Assembly: GCA_900095095.1 (NCBI GenBank)
Contig: FMBT01000296.1
Span: forward strand, 558,001-622,000
From: Fragilariopsis cylindrus CCMP1102
Taxonomy: Eukaryota > Bacillariophyta > Bacillariophyceae > Bacillariales > Bacillariaceae
Reading direction: 5' to 3'
DNA length: 64,000 nt
Shown: positions 10,101-21,721 of the stretch, piece after piece
Layout of the letters: every line of letters starts with the position of its first letter
Position numbering within the stretch: position 1 is the stretch's first letter
Translations under genes and position numbers: made by a program
The notes under the pieces: generated by a model
What the model was told of the DNA's origin: nothing
Databases searched by the model: none
What the model saw: the letters and a program-made list of their open reading frames with translations, nothing else

Positions 10101-13100
10101 TTTCACCTCATCGACTGGTGTTCAGATAGCATTGCCTCAACCGCTGACCTCGAATCCGAATACAGAGAGTGCGACGACTGATGCCTATGCTGGAAAATTC
10201 GATCCATCGTTGTCATCGTCATCCACCAGGAAGAAATCCTCGTTATCGTCTCCACCGAACATGTCCGTCAGTAAGAAGACTTCGTCGTCGTCGTCGTCGT
10301 TGACTGCTACATCAGGAACTCCTTGTGAACCAGTATACAAATTTGGTACACGCATCAAACGATATTTCAACAATCAAAGTAGCTGGTATGTAGGTACGAT
10401 CCGTTCTTTCGATCCCAAAACTCAGTTATATTCTATTGAATATGATCATCATGATGATGATGGTAGTGATCATCACGAATTGTTAGAATTGAATAATGAT
10501 GATCTTCATATTACATCACGACGGATTAGTTTGCTTCCTAAATCTAACTCACCATTGTATGATATCGGATTTCAATTTCAAAAATTTGTCCAATCCTCAC
10601 CAAATCATAGCAAATCAGCTGGTATGATCATGGTTGGTACAATCAAATATATCACTATAAGTAACGAGATTCATCTTCATCGATATGAATGGTTATATCG
10701 TGTTGTATATAGGACCATACACTTAGGTGATATTAGTTTCGATTTAAGTGAGTCTGATATAACAAATTCTATTACTGATCAGCAGCAGCAACAACAACTT
10801 GAAGTGAATAATAATAATAATAATAATATGCAACGACAATTGAAGAACAATACACCGAGAATGATTGCTGATGGTATTGCTGTTACTGCTGTTGAAGCGG
10901 CTGCAAATGCGGTTGCTGCTGCTGCTGCTTTTACTGAACACGTTCAAAAACTTGAGCATATGCAAGGACTGAATAAGAATAATGCTGTTGTTGATTCACG
11001 ACCGATGGTGGCTACCGCTACTCTTATTACTGTTCCTGCTCCTGCTCCTGTTGATGATGTTCTTGTTCCTGCTGCTGAAACTACCCCTACTCCTGTTCCT
11101 GTTTCTGCCACTGAAACTACCCCTGCTCCAGTGACTGCTCTAGTGACTGCTGCTGATGCTGCTACTGCTACTGCTGATGCTGCTACTAGTCCCACTGCTG
11201 CTGCTACTGCTGCTAAACTCGCTACTGCCGCCATCCCCGATGTGAATACAGATATGACGATATCCGCTGCTGCCACCGCCAACGATGTAGATCCAATTAT
11301 TAAGAACATCACTTTTGCACCAACAAACAATGGTACTACTACCACAACTGCCAGTAAGAAAACAATTGCAGTTACGACGAAAAAGAACAAGTTGGACGCA
11401 GGGGGGCAAGATGTCAACAACAAACGAAGGAAAATTCAAGAATACGTATTGCATGATAATTCCTCTCGGCCTGTAAAAAATACTCATGATAAACATGAAC
11501 TAGAACCACAACAACCACGACAACCGATACCACCAGATGAGCATGATTTTTACTATGGTCAACAACAACAAGAGCATCCGTATATGTCACTTTATGCACC
11601 AGTACAAATGTTCGATGCATCATCGTCTGCTTCCCTAGGAGGAGAGGCTGGAGGAGTAGAAGAATGCCATGACGATTCCGATACTGTTATGAATACTAAT
11701 ACTGACATGGCGGAAATCGCTGGAGGTAGTGAGACAATGCCAATGTCTAATAACAGCGACGATAAAGATTATGAAGAACGGAAGGAACGGTTTCGCGCTA
11801 TTCTTAATGGCGAAGAAATCAGCATCGATGATATTGAAGCTGAGGATCATGGTGTTTATCATATTGTAGGAGAAGATGGTGAATTTGAAACTGTAGTTGA
11901 ATTTTATGATCAATATCATCATCCACAAAATTCGTCGCCATCGCCAGAAGAGTCGGCATCAGTTGAAGAAGACGATGGGTCAAAATCGTCTCGTCCTACG
12001 ACACCACCGCTGCCATCAACAATAGCATATGCAGGAGAAGCTGAAGCTGGTGTGGTAGATTTGTATCATCATAATTATCCGGAACTATTACAACAACAAC
12101 ATCAATTCGAGGTCGAGAATGCCCATTATGGGGAAGGTAACAACAATGGTAATGACGCCGATGTGATGATGAGATCGCCTCTAACAAAAGCATTACTAGC
12201 GTGTAGAAATAAAGTGGCGCATCCAACAGCTAAATTGAAGAGTACAAAAGCAAAAATTCATAAAGCAGCAACAACGACAAAAATGAAATCATCATCAAAA
12301 AATAGAGAAGAAAAATTGTACGTTCGATTCGATTCGGGATGGTTGTTATTTTATTCTGTTTGTACCATCAATATGTATTCTAACTATCTTTCTTTCTTTC
12401 TTTCTTCTATTTTGGTGTAAACGAATTCCAACAACAATAATAGGGCATTGATTGCACAACAGCAAGGAAAACTATTATCAGTTTTACAAGCGAAAAAGAG
12501 AAAAGGATCAACAAATACAGCAGGAGCAGTGCATAAGAAGAAAAAGTCCAAGATGAAGAAAGATGCTGATGCAGGAAAATTACCGAAAAATACAAATCAA
12601 TCTTTTGCAGTTGATGTGAAAGTTGCAACAGGGGTAGGAGGCGTTAGTAGTATTGATGGTGCTGCTAATACTACCCCAAAATCAAAAAAGGATAAAAGAG
12701 TGAAACCAGAATCGAAACTTGTTGAGGAAAATTGGTATCTTAGTTATGCAATATTAGTTGATTTTTATAATTTGAATGGTAATTCGAGTGTATTACGTAG
12801 TGATCCCAACAAAAAATTATCTGGATGGGTAAAAAGACAGCGAAATAATCGACGGGAAGGTAAATTATGTCAAAAGAAAATCGACGAATTAGACAAATTA
12901 CATTTTGTTTGGCATCGACTTGATCACGCGTGGGATACTAAGTACAATATGCTAATACAATATCAGAATAAGCATGGAAATTGTGAAATCGGAACGAACG
13001 TAAATCGTCCATTGGCTGAATGGACTCAACGTCAGAGACGAGAATACCGTAATAGACACAACTTCGTCCGACAGCACAATATTGATATGACCAACATTCA

Positions 13101-13233
13101 AACAAGAAACGATTTTGATTTAAATAAAAGAGGTTCAATGATGACATCTGATCGTATTGATGCATTGGAAAAAATTCCAGATTGGTTTTGGGAAAAAAAA
13201 GAGGTGGCAAAAACTGGAGTTATGGAAACCTAG
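7150..13233 (+). CDS. Large nuclear protein: SAP, C2H2 fingers, Tudor-like pairs, HA domains
   Basis: Two exons, 7150-12317 and 12444-13233 (intron 12318-12443, GTACGT...AATAG), about 1985 residues. In order: a SAP-like DNA-binding helix pair (about 76-112, LFKMTVQELQNESKKRAIPY); C2H2-like fingers at about 491 (CKFCGGFYSKGAGLVAH) and 577 (CEFCGKFFSKGIAIGVH); a Tudor/Agenet-like pair from about 668 (WYKGEITELNLTTYLYKVRY); a degenerate third finger (CKLCGGFYFKEAAHEPFC, about 888); three 10-residue repeats (HAIKSAKKAL); a second Tudor-like pair from about 1060 (SSWYVGTIRSFDPKTQLYSI); long Ala/Thr/Asp-rich linkers; and in exon 2 two helicase-associated (HA) domains with WxxxY...LSGWVKRQRNNRR and LAEWTQRQRREYR. 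The finger-plus-Tudor block is present twice, so it arose by internal duplication. Without splicing the frame ends in an unrelated hydrophobic tail, which supports the intron. A chromatin-reader role is inferred; no enzyme domain is visible. Confidence 0.75.
9871..9957 (+). repeat. In-frame 30-bp tandem repeat (3 copies)
   Basis: Three nearly identical 30-bp units begin CACGC(A/G)ATTAAGTCTGC and encode HAIKSAKKAL, a Lys-rich helix repeat directly after the third zinc finger. Two units differ by a single base. The near-identity suggests recent expansion, and the length may vary between alleles. Confidence 0.9.
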
Positions 13234-14717
13234 AAATAAATAATACACATACAATGCGATGCGATGCGATGCGTTAGGAATGTCTGATTCGATTCATTTT
13301 TTCTACCTCTACATACCTGCATATACAGGGATGGAGACAGATACTCGCGGCCGATAAGGGAAGGATGTACTCGCAAAATAATAGAACTAAGTTTTATACC
13401 TGTACATTACATGCATCATAGTTTTAGTCAGTAATATCTATTAGCTTGAAAGCATATCTATGTAGATAACTCTATATAGCAGCTACTAGAGGGCATGAGT
13501 ACCAATATGACATGCCACAAACATCATCCATTTACTTGCTGTGCTCACAGTGTCGCCATGAAGAAATAGTGAAGAACATATACCCCACAAACTGTACCAC
13601 AGTCAACTCACAATGATATGAGGTACGATTGCACTGGTACTGGTATTGATGAGTGCAATAGTTTAGTGGGATAACTGCCTACTGTTTCTAATTTGCAAAT
13701 CACTAGTAGTAGAAAAAGATGTAATTATATGCTGCTCTTTGTTGAGCTAGCATAATGTGGCAGGCATGTAAGGAGTATTACCATTTTGTTGAAAGCAGGA
13801 ATTACATCACCATGTTAGCTATTAGCAGAGAATGTGAATCCCCACAGATAGAGATGTTTCACACACTGTGCCTGTGTGTGTGTGTGTTTTACTTGTGATC
13901 AAAGCATTGGCTGTGTTCTACAGCAGCAGCAGCTGCAACTGGTACACAAAATGACTGATGAAATTGGTATGAGCCAAGATAGAAGATAACAATAACAAAC
14001 TTGTGCACAAAACATGGGGGGGGGGGGGGGGGGGTAGGATATTATAGGAGGATCTGTAGAGACAATCATTCAGTCAAACATCTGTAGTGGAATCAATCCA
14101 ATATCTGATTTTCCTGCACTCAAGCCTTGTCTGAATATTAGTACCATATTACCCCCATGATGTTACAAAAGAACATTGTTTTGTTTGACTAAAAAACTCA
14201 TTATATCTTAAAATGAATTGAATGGTATTTTAACTATGCCTGTAGTAGTGTAGTAGGACCTAGTATACATTGTCCTTGTACTACTAGTATGATACAATAA
14301 TTGTTGTACTCCGACTGCTATTTTCAAAAATACGCGTAAAGCATAATATATTGGATTGACATGCTTCCACAATTTCAACGGTAAAAGATTTTACTTACGG
14401 GTTCTCGCCATAACTTACAGCCATTTTACAACAGCCATTTTCTCGACTTTCGGCGGACGAAAGAGAACATAGCCAATCATGCACATACCGGTAGGACCTA
14501 CACAGTACATAAGACATACTGTAGTTCTTTGAATCAAAGAGAACAATAACGCCACACTTTAGCGTTCTACGTATCAAAATCAAATAAATTTGTCACACCA
14601 TCAATGTATTCTTTTAAATCTTCACATAAGAAATCTTATTTCGCTCTTCACACATCTTCGCCGTTTCAAGCAATATAAACCAATACCTACTACTCCCTAA
14701 GCAACCAACCATCAATC
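13234..14717. other. Non-coding spacer with poly-G tract
   Basis: About 1.5 kb without a convincing gene. It holds a GATGC pentamer array (about 13256-13275), a TG run near 13875 and a 19-G homopolymer at 14016-14034. A short minus-strand frame (14395-14583) has no recognisable content. Confidence 0.5.
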
Positions 14718-15431
14718 ATGTCGTCTGATCCCAATACAACTGAGAATGCTGCTGCACCTATTAGTCTCACTACTGACGTCGTTGACACTGCTCCTGCCCC
14801 TGATACTGCTCCTGTCGAAAAAGTAGAAATCAGTAACAACGATGCTGATGCTGGACTATGCATCATGGGAGGATGCTGTTGTTTTTATACAGCATTTGAT
14901 TGTAAAAATATTGAAGTATGTTGCAGGTATGAATATGATTGGTGTTTTTGTATCCGTCATGCATGCTGTTTGAGTTTAACCTCGAAGTCATTGGGTGTAG
15001 GTCTTACTACAAACAAAGATGATGGTGATTGCTGTAAAGTCGCTGCATATTGTTGTGATTTAGGTGTAGTGAAACCTGTTTCATGTTGCTCTGGTGCACA
15101 TTCATGCTTGTGTTGTTACAGGGTTTGTTCTTTCCCTTGTACTGAACGACACGTTGATACGTGTGTCTGCAGTTGCTGCTTCCTTTCATGTGCACCAACA
15201 TTTGGATGTTGTGTTGCACCACCACCATGTCCTGCATTGAATAAATTACGTGGTGATGATGATGAAGCTCAACCATTGAAAATGGATCGTGGTGATGATG
15301 TCGAGGAACCTGCCGACGCTGCTGCCGACGCTGCTGCTGATGCACCACCCGCCGTGGTAGAAACATCCGCTGAAGTTATTGCTAAAGAAGAACCTAAAGA
15401 TAAAGGTGAAGACAAGGAAATGCATGCCTAA
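14718..15431 (+). CDS. Cysteine-rich protein (30 Cys), unknown function
   Basis: Single exon, 237 residues. An Ala/Thr/Pro-rich acidic N-terminus (1-50) leads into a block of about 120 residues (51-175) with 30 cysteines, many as CC pairs: GGCCCF, VCCRYEYDWCFC, RHACC, GDCCKVAAYCC, SCCSGAHSCLCCYRVC and CVCSCCFLSC. An acidic, Ala-rich tail with DAAADAAADA ends in Lys/Glu-rich residues. There is no signal peptide or clear membrane segment, so it is probably cytosolic. The CC pairs recall metal-binding or lipidated cysteine clusters but match no family I can name. The ATG has a good context (ATCATGTC) and follows a CA-rich leader. The gene is surely coding, since its frame and codon bias match its neighbours. 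Confidence 0.7.
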   Translation: MSSDPNTTENAAAPISLTTDVVDTAPAPDTAPVEKVEISNNDADAGLCIMGGCCCFYTAFDCKNIEVCCRYEYDWCFCIRHACCLSLTSKSLGVGLTTNKDDGDCCKVAAYCCDLGVVKPVSCCSGAHSCLCCYRVCSFPCTERHVDTCVCSCCFLSCAPTFGCCVAPPPCPALNKLRGDDDEAQPLKMDRGDDVEEPADAAADAAADAPPAVVETSAEVIAKEEPKDKGEDKEMHA

Positions 15432-18400
15432 ATAAATAATAAAAGGAAGGAAGACGAACGAGATGAGATGAGATGTTAGGACGATCGAGTATTTAAAGAA
15501 GGAGCATCAATCTTAAAGACGTACGACCCTCTCTCTCAAAATCAAGTCAAAAAATATATGTTATATAAATACTGAAGAAGAAAATAATAATAATAATCGT
15601 ATGCCTGCCTACCGTACCTGCTACAGTAGTAAGATCTCTCTATCTACTCTGGGATGAGCTAGCTGTGCAGCACGATCTAATATCATTATATATATGTGGA
15701 TATACTGAAGTGAAATATCTTAAGAAGATAGTAATATAAAAGTGCAAAAGTTTAAAAGAATGAAAATAATATTATATCCTACAGCACTACTAGTAGACTT
15801 ATATTCTGGCTACTAGTACATTATGCAGTACTTTTAAAGCAAATACTAATATAAATGAACACTTTTGTCTAGCTGGCTACTGGTAGGGTATATATCTCTC
15901 ACCCCTCCCTCCTTTCCTCTATTGCCAACTGTGTACTGTAGTAATGATCTCCCTTACCTCCTTTTCTCTTCTGCCATGTGTGTACTATCTCCCTCCCTCT
16001 CTCTATCTCTCTTCTTCCCTGTATTGCCATGTGCCTAGTATCTCCCTCCCTGCTACCCTTTCTACTACAGTATATGCATTCCCCTCTCTAGCTCTCAAGC
16101 AATAACCCAGATATATAGCTCTCTCTATCTCTCTCCCTTCCTCTCTATATTTATCTATTTCTCCTCATTCCGTCTATCACCAAGTGTGTAGTAGGGGTAT
16201 CCTGCCCTCCCTCCCTCCCTAACTACTTCTCTCTATTGTTGTATGTATAGCACCTACCTTCCTCTCTCTTTATCTATCTCTTCTCTTTTGAGATTTTCTC
16301 TATTACAGTATCTCTCTTCCTCTCTCTCTCTCTACTACCAAGTTTGTAGTGATGGTGATGGTGAATGCAGTGTGTTAAAAAATGTTGCTCTCAAGCAATA
16401 ACCAAGATATATAGCTTTCTCTATCTCTCTTCCTTTCTCTATTTCTCTAGCTCTTAAAAGTGTATAATAGTGATCTCCCTCCTTACCTACCTACTACCTA
16501 CCTTCTTCCCTATGTTGTCATGTATAGGACCTCCCTCCCTTTCTCTTTCTTTCCCTCTCCCTACTCACTTCTCTATATTGCAGTATCTCCCTTCCTCTTT
16601 CTATTACCAATTGTGTAGTATAGTGATGATGAAGTAATTGTGAAAGATGTACTTGTGACCCTCTTTTAAATGCAATAGTCAATTAAGTTTCTGGAATAGT
16701 ACAGTAGTAAGTATCAATAGTGAGTAACCAACAACAGCATCAATAGTGTAACAAGTGGGCAGGGTTACTAACTTAACATCAGAAAGCAACAGCAACAATG
16801 ACTCAATTCTCTCAACCAATGTAAAATCAAGCGGGGCATATCTGAATGACTTCCCACATCATATGGGAAAAGGCAGTGGACGATGTCATTGGAAACCAAC
16901 AGGAAAGTGGACTAACTTAGCAATAGTAAACAACTGCTCTCAGGCCGGGAGGATACGCTCCTCACATTCTCATTAATCAATCATGGATACAGTAAATTAT
17001 ACATGAGGACCTGCAGTAACAGCAAGTACCTATCCAGGTGCATCCTTCCCTTGTGTGTTACCATAGGACCAACAATAATAATGAACAAAATCAATCAGAT
17101 TACAATAATATAACTTGCAAAGTAAGAAAGTCAAAATACATTTGGATATTATGATTATATAAGGTCTACCTGTAATCATTCCATAGTCCACCTCCTGCAA
17201 GCTTGAAATGAGTACTCTAAGCTTGAAAAAAGGAATGATCACATATGTTATATCATTGGCAAATACCCAACAGAACCAGAAGAAGTAGTAGATGGAGAGG
17301 TGTGGTGGAACTAAATTTTGTTGAGTGCAGTGGTCTTAAACTCTTCTTAGACCCATTTTAATCGTACTAGTCCTTGTTCTACAATTATGACATAGCCAGC
17401 CTTACATGTTGTGTGTATAGAAATTCCACACCACTGACAAAATGACAGAATGAAACCAGGAAAAAATCCTCTCTTGGTGGTTGTAGTATTTTATACTGGA
17501 AATAGGTATATTATCATGCATCTAAACAGTAAAAACACACACACACACACACACACACATTCCCTTCAAGCAGATGTGGTTTGTAGATAACACATATATA
17601 CAGACTGCCATCAGAGAGTGGCACAATTTAATGCAAATAGGTGCAGATCATCATGCTTAGTGAAATCTACCAGAAAATAACCAACAATTAATTTTATGGT
17701 TGGGTTTATTGATACAGTCCAGCTGAGCCATGTACTTAGATTGGTATCTTGTGGCTCTTTTGTAGTAGTGATGTGCAAAGAAACATTAGTGTATACAGAC
17801 CTAGTACTTAGGTCCTATAGTAGTGTTTGTGCATACAGGCACAACAGTCGCTACATACTACTATATGCTACAGGTTTACTAGTACTACGGTACTCGTTAA
17901 CAGAATAGGATGCCTATTCCTTATTATTAGCTCCTTACAGTACGTACTACCGTACGACGTGCAGATAGACATTTTAGATTGTGAGTTGCTGCCGCGAGGC
18001 AAAAAGTAATTTCTTTGCATCGTTCCATATTAAAAGTGCTGGACCATCTTCCGCTCGGCAAGTTAAAAAATTTGTTTTGAAAAGATAAAATTGCCAGACC
18101 CCCGTTTTCGCGCGATAAAAATATTTTTTTGCTCAATGATTTTTCATTAAGTATTTTCATTAAGCACTCATTGAACAAACCGCATGCGAGTAAGGGTACC
18201 AGGGGAATACTTGTAATGTTTAACAAGTTCTTTAATTCGCCGAGCGAAAGATTTTGAGTCGTGACACACATTTATTTCACTCTTTCTCAATCTGTGGCAA
18301 TCAATATTTAACACGATCGAAAAATGCACATCAATTCGAATTACTATACATCGCAACTTTTTTAATAATGCATACACGCCATAAAACTATTTCATTTTAA

Positions 18401-18462
18401 TCAACAGAACGATAACGAACGAAAACACGATTGAAGTGATAGTTTACAAATACTACTACAAT
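15432..18462. other. Long non-coding spacer
   Basis: About 3 kb without a supported gene. It contains the pyrimidine-rich degenerate array (15880-16640), an (AC)n microsatellite at 17535-17559 and TAGTAC-rich patches. Short open frames here (16755-16976, 17696-17908, 17927-18271 on the minus strand) lack any recognisable motif and I do not call them. Confidence 0.5.
15880..16640. repeat. Pyrimidine-rich degenerate tandem array
   Basis: A stretch of CTCTCT/CCCTCC is punctuated by a recurring module: TTGCCA(A/T)(C/G)TGTGTA(C/G)T and variants near 15922, 15973, 16024, 16179, 16337 and 16607. Each is followed by a CTCCCT-rich tract. A longer unit, CTCTCAAGCAATAACC followed by AGATATATAGCT, occurs twice (about 16095 and 16389). 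It is probably a decayed minisatellite of roughly 50-150-bp units. Confidence 0.6.
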
Positions 18463-19044
18463 ATGATCAGCAATAAGGAGATAAACCCGAACGATGTTTT
18501 ATGCGGACGTGGAGGATTGACTAATTCGCATATGGGGAACCAAAGTTTTCGAGGTGTCGTCGCCGAATACCAACTAGTGTACCTCACAGCTCGCAAGAGT
18601 GAGAAGAAGGGTATTGCTCAAAAAATTGTTGCTCGCATTAAGGAGAATGGTGGTCAATTCCTGCAACGGAGTGCCAACAACTCCGATGCTTGGTCTATAT
18701 CCAGCGATAAAAGAGCAGTCGAAAAGACATCTCAAGCGTTACGAGAGGGATTGGATGTAAAGCATAAAACAGTCCGTCCCAGAAATAAATGGATACGTAA
18801 ACGCGACATCACTACCAGAGAGCAGGGTTCAAGTACGAATAATCAGGACAATTTAGTACAGGGAATCGTGATCGATTCACCCAAAGTAAACGAGATTCAT
18901 CAAGAGGATCTTCCAGACCTTGCACCCGAATCATCGACGATACACTCATTCGAGCCCATCTTTGCATTTTCCCCACATACTAGAATGGCTCCTCCAGGGA
19001 CTATTTCCGAAAATGACGAGTGTGACACCGTACTATCGGTCTAA
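18463..19044 (+). CDS. Diatom DUF6824-type protein
   Basis: Single exon, 193 residues from the ATG at 18463; an in-frame GTG at 18436 is not needed. The N-terminus carries the diatom-family signature INPNDVLCGRGGLTNSHMGN followed by QSFRGVVAEYQLVYLTARKS. An IVARIKENGGQFLQR segment, an Asp-Ala-Trp element and a short KTSQALREGL helix follow. This roughly 90-residue domain is greatly expanded in diatoms; DNA or nuclear function has been suggested but not proven. The remainder is acidic and Ser/Pro-rich without known domains. The combination is very characteristic of diatoms and is a main reason for the taxonomic call. Confidence 0.8.
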   Translation: MISNKEINPNDVLCGRGGLTNSHMGNQSFRGVVAEYQLVYLTARKSEKKGIAQKIVARIKENGGQFLQRSANNSDAWSISSDKRAVEKTSQALREGLDVKHKTVRPRNKWIRKRDITTREQGSSTNNQDNLVQGIVIDSPKVNEIHQEDLPDLAPESSTIHSFEPIFAFSPHTRMAPPGTISENDECDTVLSV

Positions 19045-19548
19045 AGAAAGGCAACCGAACTACAACTCATCATCTTCTGAAAGAGATGGATAGTCAAAGG
19101 CATATCTATTGAGTCTGTACCTTATCGCTCTATACATAGATAGAAATAATTGGTTTCATAACATTCTTACAGTAAAAGTTTTATAAAAATTCATCACGTT
19201 GATTTTAAGCTCATGGCACTATTAATATGTTTCAGACTTTGTTTGTTTTCTGTCTTTACTACATCACAATTTGAGGTTCTGTGACGTTTCGTCCCTATCG
19301 TCACCGCCAAGATATGTATTCATGTAGTTCCAATTACTTCAAATGCTAACCATTGCAGGAGACCGTCCAAGCGCCTGCTTTTCATGGCAGATTCTAACTT
19401 CATTCTTCCTGCTGTAGCACCTTTTTGTACCACTCCGCAGTGCAGCGAATTCCTTCCTCGAAATTAATCTTGGAGGTGCATGCGCGCACACACTTACTAA
19501 CCAAAAATAATGGGATTAGTTCGAAAACGATCCTCTGTACTGTATAAA
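19045..19548. other. Spacer between convergent genes
   Basis: About 500 bp of unique sequence between converging 3' ends. Nothing was recognised in it. Confidence 0.4.
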
Positions 19549-21721
19549 TTAGTAGGTCGGAACTGTAGTTTCATCTACTACTACACTGCTACTAGTACTA
19601 GAAGTCCTACTATGCCTAGCAGTACCACCACCTAATGGTTGCATTTCAAATAATAGTCCACCTTGATGATGCCCACCATGCACATCCTCGTCATCATCGT
19701 GATGATGAAGATGAAGATCATGATCATTTGGTTCAAAATCACCATGATCACTTAATGAATCCGGTGCCTTACCATCATGATGAAGATGAAGATGATGCGA
19801 ATGAGTTGAATTTGTATTATTATTATTATTATTATTTATTGATAACAATTTTGTTTTTTGTTGTTTCATATTTTCCCATTCCACACGTAATAAATTCCAT
19901 ATTGCACGTCGGAATACTTCTAAAAATTGTGTACATAACACAAATGCATCAGTACTTGGGAATAAATTGGGTGCGATAAATTTTAAGGTCCAACTAAATC
20001 TCAAAAATGAATCCGCAATGACAATTAATGTACTTAATGTGAATCCGTATCGTAATCTTGGACGTAAACATATATGATGAAAATTGTTATTACTACTGGT
20101 ATCATTATTATTTGATAGTCCAACAGGACTATAAGTATGTCCCTTTGTGGTATCAGCAATCGATAGTGATGATGATGATGATAATGGCATACCTACCCGA
20201 CATGCCGTTTGTGCTACCTTGTATGGATCTTGCATCATACCCCAATCCATAACAATATCCCAATACAATGAATACGATGCATTGATACTGTTTTGTTTTC
20301 GATGAAGGTTCGACGGGGAACGATAGGGGGTAGAATCCAGAATGGATCGTTCACGTACGTAATGATGATGACGACGACGATAACGACGAAAGACCCAGAG
20401 GAAAATGAAAAAAAAAAGTTGTGTGAGTCTTTAAGTGGTTGAGTTAAGACGAATCGAATCGATCATCGTCCAAAATTAATTATTTTTTGTTCATTCATTG
20501 CTGTATTATTTTTGGGTACAATTTTTAAACTTACATTAATAATACAATTAATGTAGTACTTAAATATGTTGGTACTACTGTACCTGTACCAGTACCAGTA
20601 GTATTATATGTTTGTATATAGGCACTTAAAATTAATGGATACATGGATGTAGAATATTTAAATGCATTCATTAAATGTTGTGTCTTATGCGGATCTCTTT
20701 GTTTACTACAAACAGTATACATAATTAAACATTGTCGTGCTCGAATCAAATAGGGCAATGCGGCACAGATGGATGGTATAATAATATTATGTGTGGCCGC
20801 TGGCACTGGATTGGGATAATGGACTGCGGCATGACTTAACATCCCCCAATCAAAGAAGACTTTACTTAAGGAACACATGGCATCGGCATAAAAGACATCG
20901 ATAAATGGTATTCTTCTTGGTACACTCATTGGTTTATTAATGAAACGTATCCAAAAACATCTGGGATGTAATAATGCAACGGTACGTTTTATTATAATTA
21001 GAAATGATCGTCGAAGCCATTCATTTTGTTTGATTGGTACAAAAATATATAGTAATACAATGCAATAAAAGAAACCAACTGCACCAATACTACCACGTTT
21101 AAGATGATGCATCCAATAATGGGTCGTATAATGTAATATTAGTAACAATAATATTGAAAACATCACTAATTTATACCATACTATGGATGATCCTGGTTGT
21201 CCTTGGAATGTAAACAATTCAGGTAATTGTTCTAAACCATTGTTATTTGAAGAGGATGAGGATGGAGTTTGTAATACATCGGGTGCAGATGCGGAGGATG
21301 ATGATTTTTTTTTGGCATCAATATTTGATGTAGATGGTCTCGTTGATGGTGATCGTGATCGAGATGTTACTTTTTTGGGTGATCGTGTTGTTGCGATCAT
21401 AGTTGATCCACTATTATCAATGGTACTCATTTCAATATCTTGCTGCTGGTCAGATGTTAATGATGTTTCGGCATACCCCTCATCGCCACTACTGCTACCA
21501 CTACGTCGTCGATTAGATGCTTTTTCTTTTTCTTCTTTTTGGATTTCAATTATATCATAATTGAATATATATTTATAATCCAAATTAAATAAACGATAAA
21601 AGAAGATATTCATCCCCCATAATCCGACACATAAAATCAATACGGTGGGGGCACGTAACATGGCTTGTGCCGGACCAATCCCATCCCCAAAGATATCACC
21701 CACTTCTTGTGTGGAGGACAT
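19549..21721 (-). CDS. EXS-domain membrane protein (ERD1/XPR1-like)
   Basis: Two exons, 21721-20535 and 20287-19549 (intron 20288-20534, GTAAGT...ACAG), 641 residues. The junction reads LIVLL-I-I-NASYSLYWDIVMDWG, restoring the EXS signature (YSxxWDxxMDWG). The first exon has about seven hydrophobic helices (from RAPTVLILCVGLWGMNIFFY) and the EXS core RRIPFIDVFYADAMCSLSKV, then IRARQCLIMY and LMNAFKYSTSMYPLIL. The second exon has RLRYGFTLSTLIVIADSFLR and FRRAIWNLLRVEWENM. No N-terminal SPX domain is present, so it resembles Golgi ERD1 (phosphate export from the Golgi lumen, enzyme retention) more than XPR1/PHO1. An acidic Ser-rich loop (about 70-175) lies between early helices. The C-terminal tail is unusually rich in His and Asp (HSHHLHLHH, then DHDLHLHHHDDDEDVHGGHH), a potential metal-binding strip. 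Confidence 0.85.

Noticed and set aside
10944-11423. 159-codon minus-strand Ala/Val-rich frame
   Set aside because: Shadow of the GCT/ACT-rich linker in the SAP/Tudor protein.
14016-14034. 19-base G run as a G-quadruplex or assembly join
   Set aside because: It could form a quadruplex but is a lone homopolymer with no associated gene feature; its length may be a sequencing artefact.
17927-18271. 114-codon minus-strand frame upstream of the DUF6824 gene
   Set aside because: No recognisable motif or signal, and it covers what is probably the promoter of that gene.
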